From positions 1-64,000 of the forward strand of contig NZ_JAOQNX010000022.1 of the NCBI RefSeq assembly GCF_025961575.1: a stretch of 64,000 bases of DNA, given 5' to 3'. Of the stretch, positions 7,949-16,740 are shown one piece after another; the stretch's first letter is position 1; each line of letters begins with the position of its first letter. A model generated the notes under the pieces. It was given only the letters and a program-made list of their open reading frames with translations, did not search any database and was not told the origin of the DNA. The DNA is from Rhodoblastus acidophilus (GTDB lineage: Bacteria > Pseudomonadota > Alphaproteobacteria > Rhizobiales > Beijerinckiaceae). The position numbers were made by a program, and so were the translations under genes.

Positions 7949-8559
7949 AACGGGTTTTTCCGATTTGCGCTGTGCTGCTCGTGCTGGCGGCGCCCCGCCC
8001 CGCCTGGGCGCATCGCCTAAAACTGTTCCTCACCGTCGAGGACGGCGCGCTCGGCGGCTACGCCTTTTTCGTCGGCAGCGGCCGGCCGGAAGGCTCCGCC
8101 GTCATCGTCAAGGACGGCGGCGGCCATGAACTCTATCGCGGCAAGACCGACGATCACGGCGCCTTCCGCTGGAAGCCGCCCGTCGCCGCGGATTATGCGG
8201 TGACGGTCGACGCTGGCGACGGCCATTGGGTCGAAGGTTTTTTGGCGGCCGACAGATTTGGCGCTCCCGCCGCAGCCCCAACGCCAGCCACCCCTCTGCC
8301 GCCCTCCAGCGCGAGCGCGCCAAAACCGGAGACCAGCGCCTGCGCGCAACCCGATTCCGCCGCCTTGGCGCGCCTGGTCGAGGCGCAGGTTGACAAAGCC
8401 GTGGCGCGCCAGCTGCGGCCTTTGATCGAATCCTATGATCTCGCCGAGGGCCGGGTGCGGCTGAACGATGTCATGGGCGGGATCGGCATGATCGTGGGTT
8501 TGGCGGGCATGGGGCTCTGGGGTCTGGCGCGCCGCCGCAAGGCCTCCGACCGTGACTGA
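7945..8559 (+). CDS. nikL: NikL-like accessory subunit of the nickel ECF transporter
   Basis: 204 residues from a GTG at 7945 that overlaps the nikM stop (GTGA). It has a signal peptide (FPICAVLLVLAAPRPAWA) with a His directly after the likely cleavage site. A small Ig-like periplasmic domain follows (LTVEDGALGGYAFFV; TDDHGAFRWKPP), then a Pro/Ala linker. A single C-terminal membrane helix (GGIGMIVGLAGMGLWGLA) ends in a basic tail. This architecture is that of NikL/CbiL-type subunits, which replace NikN/CbiN. It overlaps nikQ by 8 bases. Confidence 0.85.
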   Translation: MKRVFPICAVLLVLAAPRPAWAHRLKLFLTVEDGALGGYAFFVGSGRPEGSAVIVKDGGGHELYRGKTDDHGAFRWKPPVAADYAVTVDAGDGHWVEGFLAADRFGAPAAAPTPATPLPPSSASAPKPETSACAQPDSAALARLVEAQVDKAVARQLRPLIESYDLAEGRVRLNDVMGGIGMIVGLAGMGLWGLARRRKASDRD

Positions 8560-9316
8560 AACGCTCTATGGCTGCGACGAGGCGGAGGCCCGCCCCTGGC
8601 TGGACCGTTTTGACGCGCGCACGCGGATCGTCACGGCCTTGGCCCTAGTCGTCGCCGCCCTGGTCGTGCGCTCGCCATTTGTCTTGATGGCCGGTCTCGC
8701 CGGGCTTTTGGCGTTGGCGTGGTTTTGCGGGTTGCATTGGAAAAACATCGCCGGGCGTCTGCTCCATGCCGAAGGGTTTTTGCTGGTCCTGTTGATCCTG
8801 CTGCCGCTGACCGTTCCCGGTCCCGCCGCTTTGTCGCTCGGCCCCGTGGAGCCTTCCGCCCCAGGTTTGGACCGTGCGCTTAAAATCTGTTTGCGCGTCA
8901 ACTTTTCGGCGCTGGCGGTCTTGATCCTGCTGGCCGGGATGGAGCCGGTGCGGTTCGGCCATGCGCTGGCGGGCCTGGGCGTCCCGGACAAACTCGCGCA
9001 TCTGCTGCTGTTCGCCGCGCGCTGGGTGGCGCTGATCAAGGAAGAAGGTTTGCGCCTTCACGACGCCATGCGCGCGCGCGCCTTCAAGGCCTCGACCTCG
9101 CTGCACACGTTTCGCACGCTCGGCTTTTTTTGCGGACAATTGCTGGTGCGCGCGCTGGAGCGCGCCGAGCGGATTGACGAAGCCATGCGCTGCCGGGGTT
9201 TTGCCGGGCGTTTCGTCCTCGCCGCCGAGGAACGGCCGGGCCGAAGCGACGCCCTGTTCGCCGCCGGCGCCGCCAGCGCAATCCTCGCAGCTGTTGCGCT
9301 GGACCAGCTGACATGA
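8552..9316 (+). CDS. nikQ: Nickel ECF transporter transmembrane coupling protein (CbiQ/NikQ)
   Basis: 254 residues from a GTG at 8552, overlapping both neighbours. The N-terminal segment [14 protein letters not shown], hydrophobic helices, and the two cytoplasmic coupling motifs AMRARAF and AMRCRGF identify the ECF T-component. Those motifs contact the ATPase. It passes ATP-driven movement from NikO to NikM. Confidence 0.92.
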   Translation: MTETLYGCDEAEARPWLDRFDARTRIVTALALVVAALVVRSPFVLMAGLAGLLALAWFCGLHWKNIAGRLLHAEGFLLVLLILLPLTVPGPAALSLGPVEPSAPGLDRALKICLRVNFSALAVLILLAGMEPVRFGHALAGLGVPDKLAHLLLFAARWVALIKEEGLRLHDAMRARAFKASTSLHTFRTLGFFCGQLLVRALERAERIDEAMRCRGFAGRFVLAAEERPGRSDALFAAGAASAILAAVALDQLT

Positions 9317-10050
9317 GCCCATTGTTCAAGCTCGACTCGATCTGCGTCTCGCGCGGCGGGCGAAAAGTGCTCAATGAGGCGTCGATGGAGGTCGCCTCCG
9401 GCGAGCGGCTCGCCATCGCCGGCGCCAATGGCGCGGGCAAGACGACGCTGCTGCGCACGCTAGTCGGACTGGAAAAACCAAGCGCGGGACGTTTGATCGC
9501 CTTCGGCCAGGAATGCCGCGCCGAAAAAGATTTTCGCGCCGTGCGCGCCCGCGCGGGGTTCCTGTTCCAGGACCCCGACGACCAGCTGTTTTCGCCGACG
9601 GTGATCGAGGATGTCGCCTTCGGACCGCTCAACCTCGGCCTCTCCCAGCCGGACGCCCTGCGTCGCGCCGAGGACACGCTTGCCCGCCTGGGCCTCACCC
9701 CCTTGTCGCGGCGCATCACCCATCGGCTGTCCGGCGGCGAAAAGCGCCTGGTCGCGCTGGCGAGCGTCCTCGCGATGCGCCCAAAAATCCTGCTGCTCGA
9801 CGAACCCACCAATGCGCTGGACGAAGCCCATCGCGCCCGGCTGATCGAGATTTTGGCGGCGCTCGACGTGGCCATGGTCATCGTCAGCCACGATCAGGAT
9901 TTTCTCGCCCGGCTGACGACGCGCGCTTTGTTGCTGGCGGAGGGGCGACTCGGGCGCACGGTGCTGCACCGCCACGTCCACAGCCACGATCATCTGCACA
10001 TCCACGGCGCCGACGAGGATCACGTCCATCCCCACGCCAAGGCGACCTGA
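9313..10050 (+). CDS. nikO: Nickel ECF transporter ATP-binding subunit with His-rich tail
   Basis: 245 residues. Walker A is GANGAGKTT, the Q-loop region is [20 protein letters not shown] (typical of CbiO/NikO), the signature is LSGGEKR, Walker B is [12 protein letters not shown], and the switch His is in VSHDQDF. After residue ~215 comes a tail rich in His and Asp ([14 protein letters not shown], then HVHPH). This is not part of the ABC fold and probably buffers or senses Ni2+. It is last in the operon. Confidence 0.93.
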   Translation: MSPLFKLDSICVSRGGRKVLNEASMEVASGERLAIAGANGAGKTTLLRTLVGLEKPSAGRLIAFGQECRAEKDFRAVRARAGFLFQDPDDQLFSPTVIEDVAFGPLNLGLSQPDALRRAEDTLARLGLTPLSRRITHRLSGGEKRLVALASVLAMRPKILLLDEPTNALDEAHRARLIEILAALDVAMVIVSHDQDFLARLTTRALLLAEGRLGRTVLHRHVHSHDHLHIHGADEDHVHPHAKAT

Positions 10051-10059
10051 GGGTCAGCC

Positions 10060-10095
10060 AGCCTCGCGCAAGCTTTTGGTTTCGTGCGCAAGGCT
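10060..10095. terminator. Hairpin between nikO and nikR
   Basis: AGCCTCGCGCA (10060-10070) can pair with TGCGCAAGGCT (10085-10095) with one mismatch and a 14-base loop. It sits between converging genes and overlaps the nikR stop codon. There is no U-tract, so efficiency is uncertain. Confidence 0.4.
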
Positions 10096-10567
10096 AACCA
10101 GCCTCGCGCACATGCGCATGGCTGTGCGGATGGGAATGCGCGCCGCCATGCGGATGGCTCTCGTGCGAAACATTGACGGGAATGACCGTGAGCTGTCCAT
10201 GACGCACGCCGCGCTCGGCGATCACATGTTCGGCGAAATGCCGGACCTCGCCGCTTTGGCCGCGCAAGACCGCGACCTCCAAACAGGACTCGTGGTCGAG
10301 ATGGACGTGCAGCGTCGCCACCGACAAGTCGTGATGATCATGCTGGGCGTTGGCGAGCCGTTTCGAAAGCGCGCGGGTTTCGTGATCATAGACATAGACC
10401 AGGGCGGCGACGCAGGCGCCCTGCGCGTGTTCGGCGGATCTCTGGCTCAGGCCGGCGCGGGCGAGGTCGCGCAGGGTTTCCGAGCGGTTCTGATAGCCCT
10501 TTTCGCGCTGGAACCGGTCGAGTTCCTCGACAAGATCGTCATCGAGCGTCACCGTGATCCTCTGCAT
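10094..10567 (-). CDS. nikR: Nickel-responsive repressor NikR with extended His-rich C-terminus
   Basis: 157 residues. The N-terminal ribbon-helix-helix runs [16 protein letters not shown] then [14 protein letters not shown]. The C-terminal ACT-like nickel domain has the ligands in [18 protein letters not shown] (the H-x-H pair and the Cys of the square-planar site). After the usual end, the protein continues with [18 protein letters not shown], an extra His-rich tail. It is convergent with the nik operon and probably represses it when Ni2+ is sufficient. Confidence 0.92.
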   Translation of the reverse strand: MQRITVTLDDDLVEELDRFQREKGYQNRSETLRDLARAGLSQRSAEHAQGACVAALVYVYDHETRALSKRLANAQHDHHDLSVATLHVHLDHESCLEVAVLRGQSGEVRHFAEHVIAERGVRHGQLTVIPVNVSHESHPHGGAHSHPHSHAHVREAG

Positions 10568-10685
10568 GCCTGTCTCCTGCCCGTGTTTTCACCACAGGTT
10601 AAAGCATGCGTTCGGCGCGGGTAAGCGTTCACGCGCGTCGCGCCACAGATTTCCGAACGACGGCCGACGTCTCAACCCTGCGTTT

Positions 10686-10700
10686 TGGAATAAAATTCCA
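10686..10700. promoter_or_regulatory. Perfect palindrome between nikR and the TadG-like operon
   Basis: TGGAAT-AAA-ATTCCA lies in the A/T-rich stretch that separates divergent nikR (start 10567) and the gene at 10818. It could be an operator for either gene. No regulator is identified. Confidence 0.35.
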
Positions 10701-10817
10701 GCGCGTCAAAAAAACATAAAAATTTCCGCTTATTAACTCCATTCCTAATGTCAGGTTCACGCTTACTTTAAAAAGCAAGACCTTAATTGCACGCCTTGAT
10801 TGTATCTGGGTCGCCTG

Positions 10818-12752
10818 ATGGTTTTGGGTCTTGGCAAACGGTCGCTCCTCTCCTTCCTCGCGGATACGCGCGGCGGCGTGATGGCGTTGAGCGCCTTTCT
10901 GCTCACGGGGCTGATCGGTTTCGCATCATTGGTCGCCGAATTCGGAGCGGGGCTCGAGCGGCAAACGGAAAATCAGAGGATCGCGGATGTGGCGGCCTAT
11001 TCCGCCGCCACCTATTACGGGGCCAATACCGGCGCCTCCAACGCAATGACCACGGCGACCTTGGTCGCGCAAAACGTCGCCGCGATGAACGGCGTGGCCA
11101 GCAATTACGTAAGCGTCAGCCTGGAGAATTCGCCGGTGGACGCGTCGAAAAATGCGATCAAGGTTTCGATCGCGACGCCGCAGACATTCGGCCTCGGCGC
11201 GCTGCTCGGCGCCGCCAAATCGCTCAATGTCAAGGCGGAGTCCTATGCGCAGATAGGCGGTTCGCCGACCACGGCGTGCATCACGGCGCTGAACGCCGCG
11301 GGCGGCATCACGCTGAGCGGCGGAACTGCGATCAGCGCGCCCAATTGCGGCGTCGCCTCGAACGCGTCGGTGACCGTGCCCTGCGGAACGACAATCCGCG
11401 CGAAAAGCCTCACCTACGGGACCAGTCTCAGCCAAGGCTGTTCCGGAGTCACCGCCGGCACGATCAAGCAGGCCTCCGTCACGGATCCCTTGGCGAGCAC
11501 TTCGGGCGTGAGCGCCGCCGAATCCCATGTGGCGTCGATCTCCACCCTGACCTCCCCGTCCGCCCCCAGCGTTCCCACCGGGACGATCTCCTTCAATTTG
11601 GGCTGGTATCCGACCACCACCCAGACCTCCGGCTCCTGTTCCGCGTCCAATTCCGGATCAACCTGGACCATCAATTGTCCCGCGGGCGGGACGTATAATT
11701 TCTCCGGCATCACCCTTGCCGGCGGCATGTCCCTGAACTTCAACCCCGCGGGCTCAGCGAGTTCGACCTACACATTCAGCTCAAACTTCAACAGCACGGG
11801 AACCGTCACCTTCGGCCCCGGCAATTATGTGTTCGCGAAAGGGCTGACGATCAGCGGCGGCAGCGTGGCGAGCTTCACCTCGGGGGGAAGTTTCAGCTTT
11901 GGTCCGAATTCGACCTCCTGCAATGGGCAGAACTACAGCATTTGCAACACATCCAGCCTGACCTTCGCCGCTGGAAGCAGTTTCCAGATTTCCAACGGCG
12001 TTTACGTCTCCGGCGGGTCCAAAACCGTGATGGGGTCGGGGTCGAACAATTCCTTCCAGATCGGCGCCGCCGGCGACGGCAACGCCTTTTGGGTTGGCGG
12101 CGGCGCGACCCTGACGCTTGGCGACGCTACGGGCTCCAACTCCGTGTTTCAGGTCGCCGGCGTCATCGACGCGGCTTCGGGCGGCGGCAGCTGCATGACG
12201 CTTCCCGCCGCCTCCCAGCACAACATCAAGGGATCGTTCAAATCCGCCGGCGGCACGATCCTGGGCGCCGGAACCTACTCGATCAACGGCTACATCGCCT
12301 TCGGCCAGAACGGCGGCGGCTCCGTGACCTGCAACGGGTCGACCGTCGGCCTGAGCGGAACCAATGTCACGCTGGTCTACAACGCCGCCAGCGCGGCGGT
12401 CGGCGGCGTCTGCGACAAAGCCGGCCTTTGCTTCGCCGCCGGCTTCAACTATGTCACGCTGAGCGCGCCGAGCTCCGGAACCATGTCGGGCCTGCTGTTC
12501 GTCGGCCCGCAGTCGGGCTCGGCCAGCGCCGTGTTCACCGGCGGCTCCGGCGCCGCCATGTCCGGCGCCATCTATGTGCCCAGAGCCGATTTCAACATGT
12601 CGGGCGGCGCCAGCATTGCGACGATCCCAGGCGGATGCCTGCAAATCGTCGCGTCGACGATCGCGCTTTCAGGCGGCACGACCGCCGCCTCGGCCTGCGT
12701 CAGCGACGCCAGCGGCGGCGGCGGATCGGGCAAAGCGCAGGTGGTGCAATGA
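10818..12752 (+). CDS. Large TadG-like protein with Gly/Ser-rich extracellular region
   Basis: 644 residues from the ATG at 10818 (an in-frame TTG at 10800 would add six). Residues ~12-180 are the TadG-type N-terminus: DTRGGVMALSAFLLTGLIGF, one membrane helix, then EFGAGLERQTENQRIADVAA. The rest is Gly/Ser/Thr/Asn-rich with repeated short strands (GNYVFAKGLTISGGSV; GVYVSGGSKTVMG) and paired Cys, suggesting a beta-helix instead of the usual von Willebrand A domain. Its stop overlaps the next TadE-like gene (ATGA). TadG proteins belong to tight-adherence pilus systems or are free pseudopilin-like surface proteins. No tad ATPase or secretin is nearby. Confidence 0.75.
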   Translation: MVLGLGKRSLLSFLADTRGGVMALSAFLLTGLIGFASLVAEFGAGLERQTENQRIADVAAYSAATYYGANTGASNAMTTATLVAQNVAAMNGVASNYVSVSLENSPVDASKNAIKVSIATPQTFGLGALLGAAKSLNVKAESYAQIGGSPTTACITALNAAGGITLSGGTAISAPNCGVASNASVTVPCGTTIRAKSLTYGTSLSQGCSGVTAGTIKQASVTDPLASTSGVSAAESHVASISTLTSPSAPSVPTGTISFNLGWYPTTTQTSGSCSASNSGSTWTINCPAGGTYNFSGITLAGGMSLNFNPAGSASSTYTFSSNFNSTGTVTFGPGNYVFAKGLTISGGSVASFTSGGSFSFGPNSTSCNGQNYSICNTSSLTFAAGSSFQISNGVYVSGGSKTVMGSGSNNSFQIGAAGDGNAFWVGGGATLTLGDATGSNSVFQVAGVIDAASGGGSCMTLPAASQHNIKGSFKSAGGTILGAGTYSINGYIAFGQNGGGSVTCNGSTVGLSGTNVTLVYNAASAAVGGVCDKAGLCFAAGFNYVTLSAPSSGTMSGLLFVGPQSGSASAVFTGGSGAAMSGAIYVPRADFNMSGGASIATIPGGCLQIVASTIALSGGTTAASACVSDASGGGGSGKAQVVQ

Positions 12753-13330
12753 TGGTGCAAAACCTTTCCTCATGGCTGCGCGCGCAAATGCGGAAAATTT
12801 CGCGTGACGAGCGGGCGGCGGCCGCGGTTGAATTCGCCTTTGTCGCGCCGATCCTGTTTCTGACGCTCGGCTGCGTCGTCGACTTCGGCTTGGCGTTGCG
12901 CGCCAAATTCAAACTCTCCAGCGCGCTGTCGGCCGCCTCGGCCTATGCGCTCGACAACGCCAGTTCGGTCAGTTCGACGGGAGGCGCCGGATTGGCGTCG
13001 ACGCTCGCCACATTGATCGCCTCGTCCCATGCCGCCAATTGGGCGGATGCTTCGGTCGTCGTCAACAATGGCCCCTCGGCGCGGGTCTCGTCGGGCGTGG
13101 CCACGGCGAGCGGCGTCGCCGGGGCGGCGGATTCCTGCTACTGCCCAACCGGCAGCAAGAGCGCGCTGAACTGGGGCGCGGCGGTGTCCTGTGGCGTGGC
13201 CTGCGCTTCAGGGGCGCCATCGGGCAAGTTCATCCAGCTCACCGCGACCAAAGCTTACACGCCCTTCATCCTGCCCTCCGGTTTGATCGGCTCGCCGATC
13301 ACCGGCGTCAGCGTGGTGCAGGTCCAATGA
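12749..13330 (+). CDS. TadE-like pseudopilin protein (first)
   Basis: 193 residues. The N-terminus has the TadE signature: a basic leader, RAAAAVEFAFVAPILFLTLGCVV with Glu early in the hydrophobic helix, and DFGLALRAKFKLSSALSAAS after it. The C-terminal domain has clustered Cys (DSCYCPTGSKSALNWG; SCGVACASG) and ends FIQLTATKAYTPF, typical of TadE/F proteins. The start at 12749 overlaps the TadG-like stop, and an ATG at 12752 is equally possible. The stop overlaps the next gene. It probably stays in the inner membrane with its domain outside. Confidence 0.85.
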   Translation: MMVQNLSSWLRAQMRKISRDERAAAAVEFAFVAPILFLTLGCVVDFGLALRAKFKLSSALSAASAYALDNASSVSSTGGAGLASTLATLIASSHAANWADASVVVNNGPSARVSSGVATASGVAGAADSCYCPTGSKSALNWGAAVSCGVACASGAPSGKFIQLTATKAYTPFILPSGLIGSPITGVSVVQVQ

Positions 13331-13797
13331 GGAACAAAGCCTGCAAGCTTTGCGCGGCTGCGCAACGGCTGCTGTCCTGCGCGCGTGGCGCATCCGCGGT
13401 CGAATTTGCGGTGCTGGCGCCCGTGCTGCTGCTGATCTCCTTCGGCGTCGCGGAATTCGCCCGCGCGATCTGGATCGAACAGGCGCTGAGCAGCGCCGCG
13501 AGTTACACGGCCCGCTGCGCTGCTCTCTCGCTTTCAAATTGCGCGGCGTCCGGCGCCTACAATTCCTCCGCGACGACAAGCTATGCGCAGACGCAGGCGG
13601 GCAAGTGGGGCGTCAGTCTGACCTCGTCGAACATTGCGGTGAGCACGGCCACATCCTGCGCGGGCATGAGCGGCTCGAGCGCCTATGTCCAGGTCACGCT
13701 GAGCGCGCCGTTCTCCACCTTCATCGCCTCGCTTTTCCCGGGGCTGGTGAACAAGACCTTGACCGGAACGGCGTGCTTTCCGGCGCCCAGTTCATGA
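13327..13797 (+). CDS. TadE-like pseudopilin protein (second)
   Basis: 156 residues, starting on the stop of the previous gene (ATGA). SAVEFAVLAPVLLLISFGVA is the TadE helix, followed by EFARAIWIEQALSSAASYTA. Cys residues recur in the extracellular part and the end is FPGLVNKTLTGTACFP. With the two preceding genes it forms a translationally coupled trio. Partner pilin and secretion genes are absent from the window. Confidence 0.85.
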   Translation: MRNKACKLCAAAQRLLSCARGASAVEFAVLAPVLLLISFGVAEFARAIWIEQALSSAASYTARCAALSLSNCAASGAYNSSATTSYAQTQAGKWGVSLTSSNIAVSTATSCAGMSGSSAYVQVTLSAPFSTFIASLFPGLVNKTLTGTACFPAPSS

Positions 13798-13840
13798 AAA
13801 TCTGCGAGGCGCGCGTCTCTCGCAAAACACTCTCCTGATC

Positions 13841-14086
13841 ATGGACCGACCCATGCGTGTGTTGCTTGTTTTTCTCATTCCCAGCGCGCTGGCGCTGTTC
13901 ATCGCCAACAGCGTCTACTACGACATCGGCTATCTCAACGGGTCCGAGGATGACTTCAAGATCTGGGCGCGGCGGTGCACGTACATCAAGCTGTTCGGAA
14001 CCATCGAAACGCGCCAGCAGCCTGGGACGACCTGCCCGTCCACGGTGAAGAACATCACCCGCGAATACAATTATCGCCTTCACTGA
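13841..14086 (+). CDS. Small single-pass membrane protein, unknown
   Basis: 81 residues. One N-terminal hydrophobic segment (VLLVFLIPSALALFIA) is followed by a short polar domain with two Cys (ARRCTYIKL; GTTCPST). It starts 43 bases after the TadE-like gene in the same direction and may be its fourth member. I recognise no family. The ribosome site is weak. Confidence 0.5.
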   Translation: MDRPMRVLLVFLIPSALALFIANSVYYDIGYLNGSEDDFKIWARRCTYIKLFGTIETRQQPGTTCPSTVKNITREYNYRLH

Positions 14087-14217
14087 TCTTCGACGCTCTG
14101 TCGCAGTCCAGAAGAGGCCTGGCGCGGTTCTGGTCTGCGAAAGCTGCGGCGGCCTCACCCGCGTCGAGGAACTGGCGGACGAGGCCAAGGACCCGCCTCG
14201 TTCGCATGCGAAGCGAT

Positions 14218-14889
14218 TTAGCGCGATGCGCCGTCCTCGGGCGGTTCCGGCTTGGCCCCGTCGTCAGCGGAAAATCGCGCGGCAGGCAGATTCCAGCCGT
14301 GTCGGATGGCAAGGAAGCGAAGGATGAAGCAGAGGGCGGCGCCTACAGGAGCCGAGACTCCATAGGGAACATCCAACATATGCCCGATCACGACGATGGA
14401 GGCGCCGGCCAGCGCCGCCACCGCGTAGAGGTCCGAGTGCAAGACCTCGGGAATGTCCCTGAGGAGCAGGTCCCGCATCATGCCGCCGCCGATTCCCGTC
14501 AACATGCCGAGAAGCGCCGCCATGACCGGGCTCAGCCCGAACTCGACGGCCTTTTCCGCGCCGGCGACAGCGAAAAACGACAGGCCCACGGCGTCGAACC
14601 AGAGCACCGGACTGCTGAGCCGGGCGACGCCAGCGTAGAGGAAGAAGGTGAGGAGGCCGGCAAGGACGGACACCAGCAGATAGCGTCCGTCGGTCAGCAC
14701 AGCGGCCGGAGTCGCACCGATCAGCACATCGCGCGTGATCCCGCCGAAATTCCCGGCGACGAACGCCAGGACGAGAATGCCGAAAAGATCGAGGCGGCGG
14801 TTGACGGCGGCGACCGCGCCGCTGATCGCGAAAACGAACGTGCCCCCCAGTTCGACCACGGGCAAAAAAGTCTCGATGCCGATCATCAT
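14218..14889 (-). CDS. TRIC / UPF0126-type membrane channel protein
   Basis: 223 residues from the ATG at 14889 (upstream in-frame ATGs at 14937 and 14988 are less likely). It has about seven helices arranged as two repeated units: FVFAISGAVAAVNRRLDLFG with GNFGGITRDVLIG, then FDAVGLSFFAVAGAEKA with TGIGGGMMRDLLL. The GG-x-x-RD-L motifs are diagnostic of the YicG/TRIC family of trimeric cation channels. It is transcribed opposite to its neighbours and stands alone. Confidence 0.88.
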   Translation of the reverse strand: MMIGIETFLPVVELGGTFVFAISGAVAAVNRRLDLFGILVLAFVAGNFGGITRDVLIGATPAAVLTDGRYLLVSVLAGLLTFFLYAGVARLSSPVLWFDAVGLSFFAVAGAEKAVEFGLSPVMAALLGMLTGIGGGMMRDLLLRDIPEVLHSDLYAVAALAGASIVVIGHMLDVPYGVSAPVGAALCFILRFLAIRHGWNLPAARFSADDGAKPEPPEDGASR

Positions 14890-15377
14890 GCGCCACCAAC
14901 CAGTCCTTCCCTCCCCTTTCAATAGATGAAGGCGCATGAGCGATAAACCCGTCCTCCTTGCCGCGAGATTTGCTCTCCAGGCGCACATTCGCGCGCAACT
15001 CGGCAGACGCGCCGCGCGACGGTTGTGTCTTTTACGCCGCCCGCCCCATTGGCTCGCATCGCTTTCAGGCGCAATGAATCACCGACCGTCTGCGTTTAGG
15101 TCCGGATGCGACTGATTCGTATGCGCCGGTTCAAGCAGAAGTCGTGGGGCGGAGGTCGCCGGCTCAGTTTTACCCAAAAGAGGTAGGCTTTTCCCACCAC
15201 AAGACGTATTGAAAAATACGTATTCAAACATCCGCTGTATCAATTATATTGAATAATCAACGCATCACGAAAACGTGTAATCATAGTCGTGTCCGCCACA
15301 TTTTTGACCTAAACCGTAACGATTTTGTCCCCGAAATTCATCGACGACACAAGAAAATCTAATCCTGAGGGGTAGTT
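14890..15377. other. Divergent intergenic region before the first type I secretion locus
   Basis: No gene seen. The half next to 15378 is A/T-rich and carries a near-palindrome, TTGAAAAATACGTATTCAA at 15209-15227 with a perfect AATACGTATT core, a possible operator. A GAGGGG ribosome site precedes the ATG at 15378. The TRIC gene's ribosome site and promoter lie at the other end. Confidence 0.4.
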
Positions 15378-16685
15378 ATGGCTTCGACTGGTCCGACGAC
15401 TTCACTGCATTACGCGGCGAATGGAAATTTCGTGAATGGCGAGTATGCGCCGGCTTCGGCCGGTTTCAACCTTGCCGACGTCGGTTCGGCCGACGAATTG
15501 AACACGCTGCCGTCAGGTGTGAAGGGGCTCGTCTATCTCGGCATGACCGACGGCGTCACGGCGGCGTTCAAGGCCGCGGTGGACGCCTGCAAGGGCAATC
15601 CCAACCTCTACGGCTTCTATCTCGCCGACGAGCCGGACGCGAGCGCCACGACCGCCGCAAACCTGAAAGCGGAAGCGGCTTACATCAAGGCCAACATTCC
15701 CGGCGCCATCACTTACATGACTGAGCAAAACCTCAGCAGCAACACGAATCCAACGTTCTACTACACGCCAGCGAACACCGGAATCGACCTCTATGGCCTC
15801 GATCCCTATCCGGTGCAGACCAACGTGCCGAACAATCTCGATTACAACATCATTCCCCTGGCGGTCGCGGCCGCGGAGAAAGCCGGCATTCCGCTCGCCA
15901 GCATCGTGCCCGTCTATCAGGCGTTCGGCGGCGGCGGATATGACACCTACATTCTTCCGACGCCCCAGCAAGCCCAGCAGATTCTGGCGACCTGGGCGTC
16001 GGTAGTCCCCCATCCCGCCTTCGACTACGCCTACAGCTGGGGCGCGCAGAATGGCGATACGGCGCTCGCGACGGACCCCAGCCTGCTCGCGGTCTTTGCC
16101 GCGCATAACAGCGCTGCTTCGACCGATCCGATCCCGTCTCCCACGCCGACGCCGACCCCGACCCCGACCCCGACGCCAACGCCGACGGTCGATCCACACC
16201 CGACCCTCGCCATCGCCGACACCTCCCTCACGGTGGCGGCGCACGGTTCCGTCGACCTGGGACTCACCGAGAGCGCGCCAGCCGGCGCTACGAACGTCAA
16301 GGTCACGATCACCGGTCTTGCGCGCTATGAGTCCATTACGGACAAGCTCGACGGCAAGACCTTTTCCGGTTCGTCGATCACGCTGACGCAGGACCAGGTC
16401 AACAGCGGCCTGACCCTGACGTCGAACTATCGCCGCTCCGGCCATCCCACCGCCACACTGACGATCACCGCCAGCGATACGGTCGCGGGGGTCGCCTACA
16501 GCTCGACCGCGCAGACGATCACGATCGCCACTGGCGCGACCGCCGCGCAGACGAGCCAGCTCGCCTTGCTGAACCAGGCGATGGCGGGCGATGTCGGCGC
16601 GACCTCAGGCGCGGACACGCTGAGCGTCGGCGCGACCGGGCATCACCAGGCCCACGATTTCCTGTCGTCGCCGCGTCATTACTGA
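15378..16685 (+). CDS. Secreted TIM-barrel-like (glycoside-hydrolase-like) protein, probable type I substrate
   Basis: 435 residues with no signal peptide. Residues 1-245 look like a TIM-barrel hydrolase: LHYAANGNF at the N-terminus, LYGFYLADEPD (a DEP-type acidic motif as in many glycosidases), IDLYGLDPYPV, and FDYAYSWGAQNGD. A Pro-Thr linker (about 253-273) joins a ~110-residue beta-sandwich. The C-terminus ends GHHQAHDFLSSPRHY, probably carrying the export signal. The exporter genes start 55 bases downstream after a hairpin. A paralogue with a signal peptide is at 40300-41151. Glycosidase activity is an inference from motif pattern only. Confidence 0.75.
   Translation: MASTGPTTSLHYAANGNFVNGEYAPASAGFNLADVGSADELNTLPSGVKGLVYLGMTDGVTAAFKAAVDACKGNPNLYGFYLADEPDASATTAANLKAEAAYIKANIPGAITYMTEQNLSSNTNPTFYYTPANTGIDLYGLDPYPVQTNVPNNLDYNIIPLAVAAAEKAGIPLASIVPVYQAFGGGGYDTYILPTPQQAQQILATWASVVPHPAFDYAYSWGAQNGDTALATDPSLLAVFAAHNSAASTDPIPSPTPTPTPTPTPTPTPTVDPHPTLAIADTSLTVAAHGSVDLGLTESAPAGATNVKVTITGLARYESITDKLDGKTFSGSSITLTQDQVNSGLTLTSNYRRSGHPTATLTITASDTVAGVAYSSTAQTITIATGATAAQTSQLALLNQAMAGDVGATSGADTLSVGATGHHQAHDFLSSPRHY
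16141..16193 (+). repeat. Pro-Thr linker encoded by a hexanucleotide-like repeat
   Basis: Tandem CCGACG/CCGACC-type units encode eight or so PT pairs between the catalytic-like and beta-sandwich domains of the secreted protein. Such tracts can change length by slippage in steps of two residues. Confidence 0.8.
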
Positions 16686-16696
16686 CCGGATCTTTC

Positions 16697-16714
16697 GCGC
16701 GCCCTCGGGCGCGC
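16697..16714 (+). terminator. Hairpin between secreted-protein gene and its exporter
   Basis: GCGCGCC-CTCG-GGCGCGC forms a perfect 7-bp GC stem with a four-base loop in the 55-base gap after the stop at 16685. There is no strong U-tract. It could be a partial terminator or mRNA stabiliser that makes more substrate mRNA than exporter mRNA. Confidence 0.5.
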
Positions 16715-16740
16715 TCCTCATCTCAGTCGATGGCGGGGCC

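Noticed and set aside
14087-14217. Plus-strand frame with a C-x-x-C motif between the small protein and the TRIC gene
   Set aside because: No usable start codon or ribosome site, and it runs into the opposite-strand TRIC gene.
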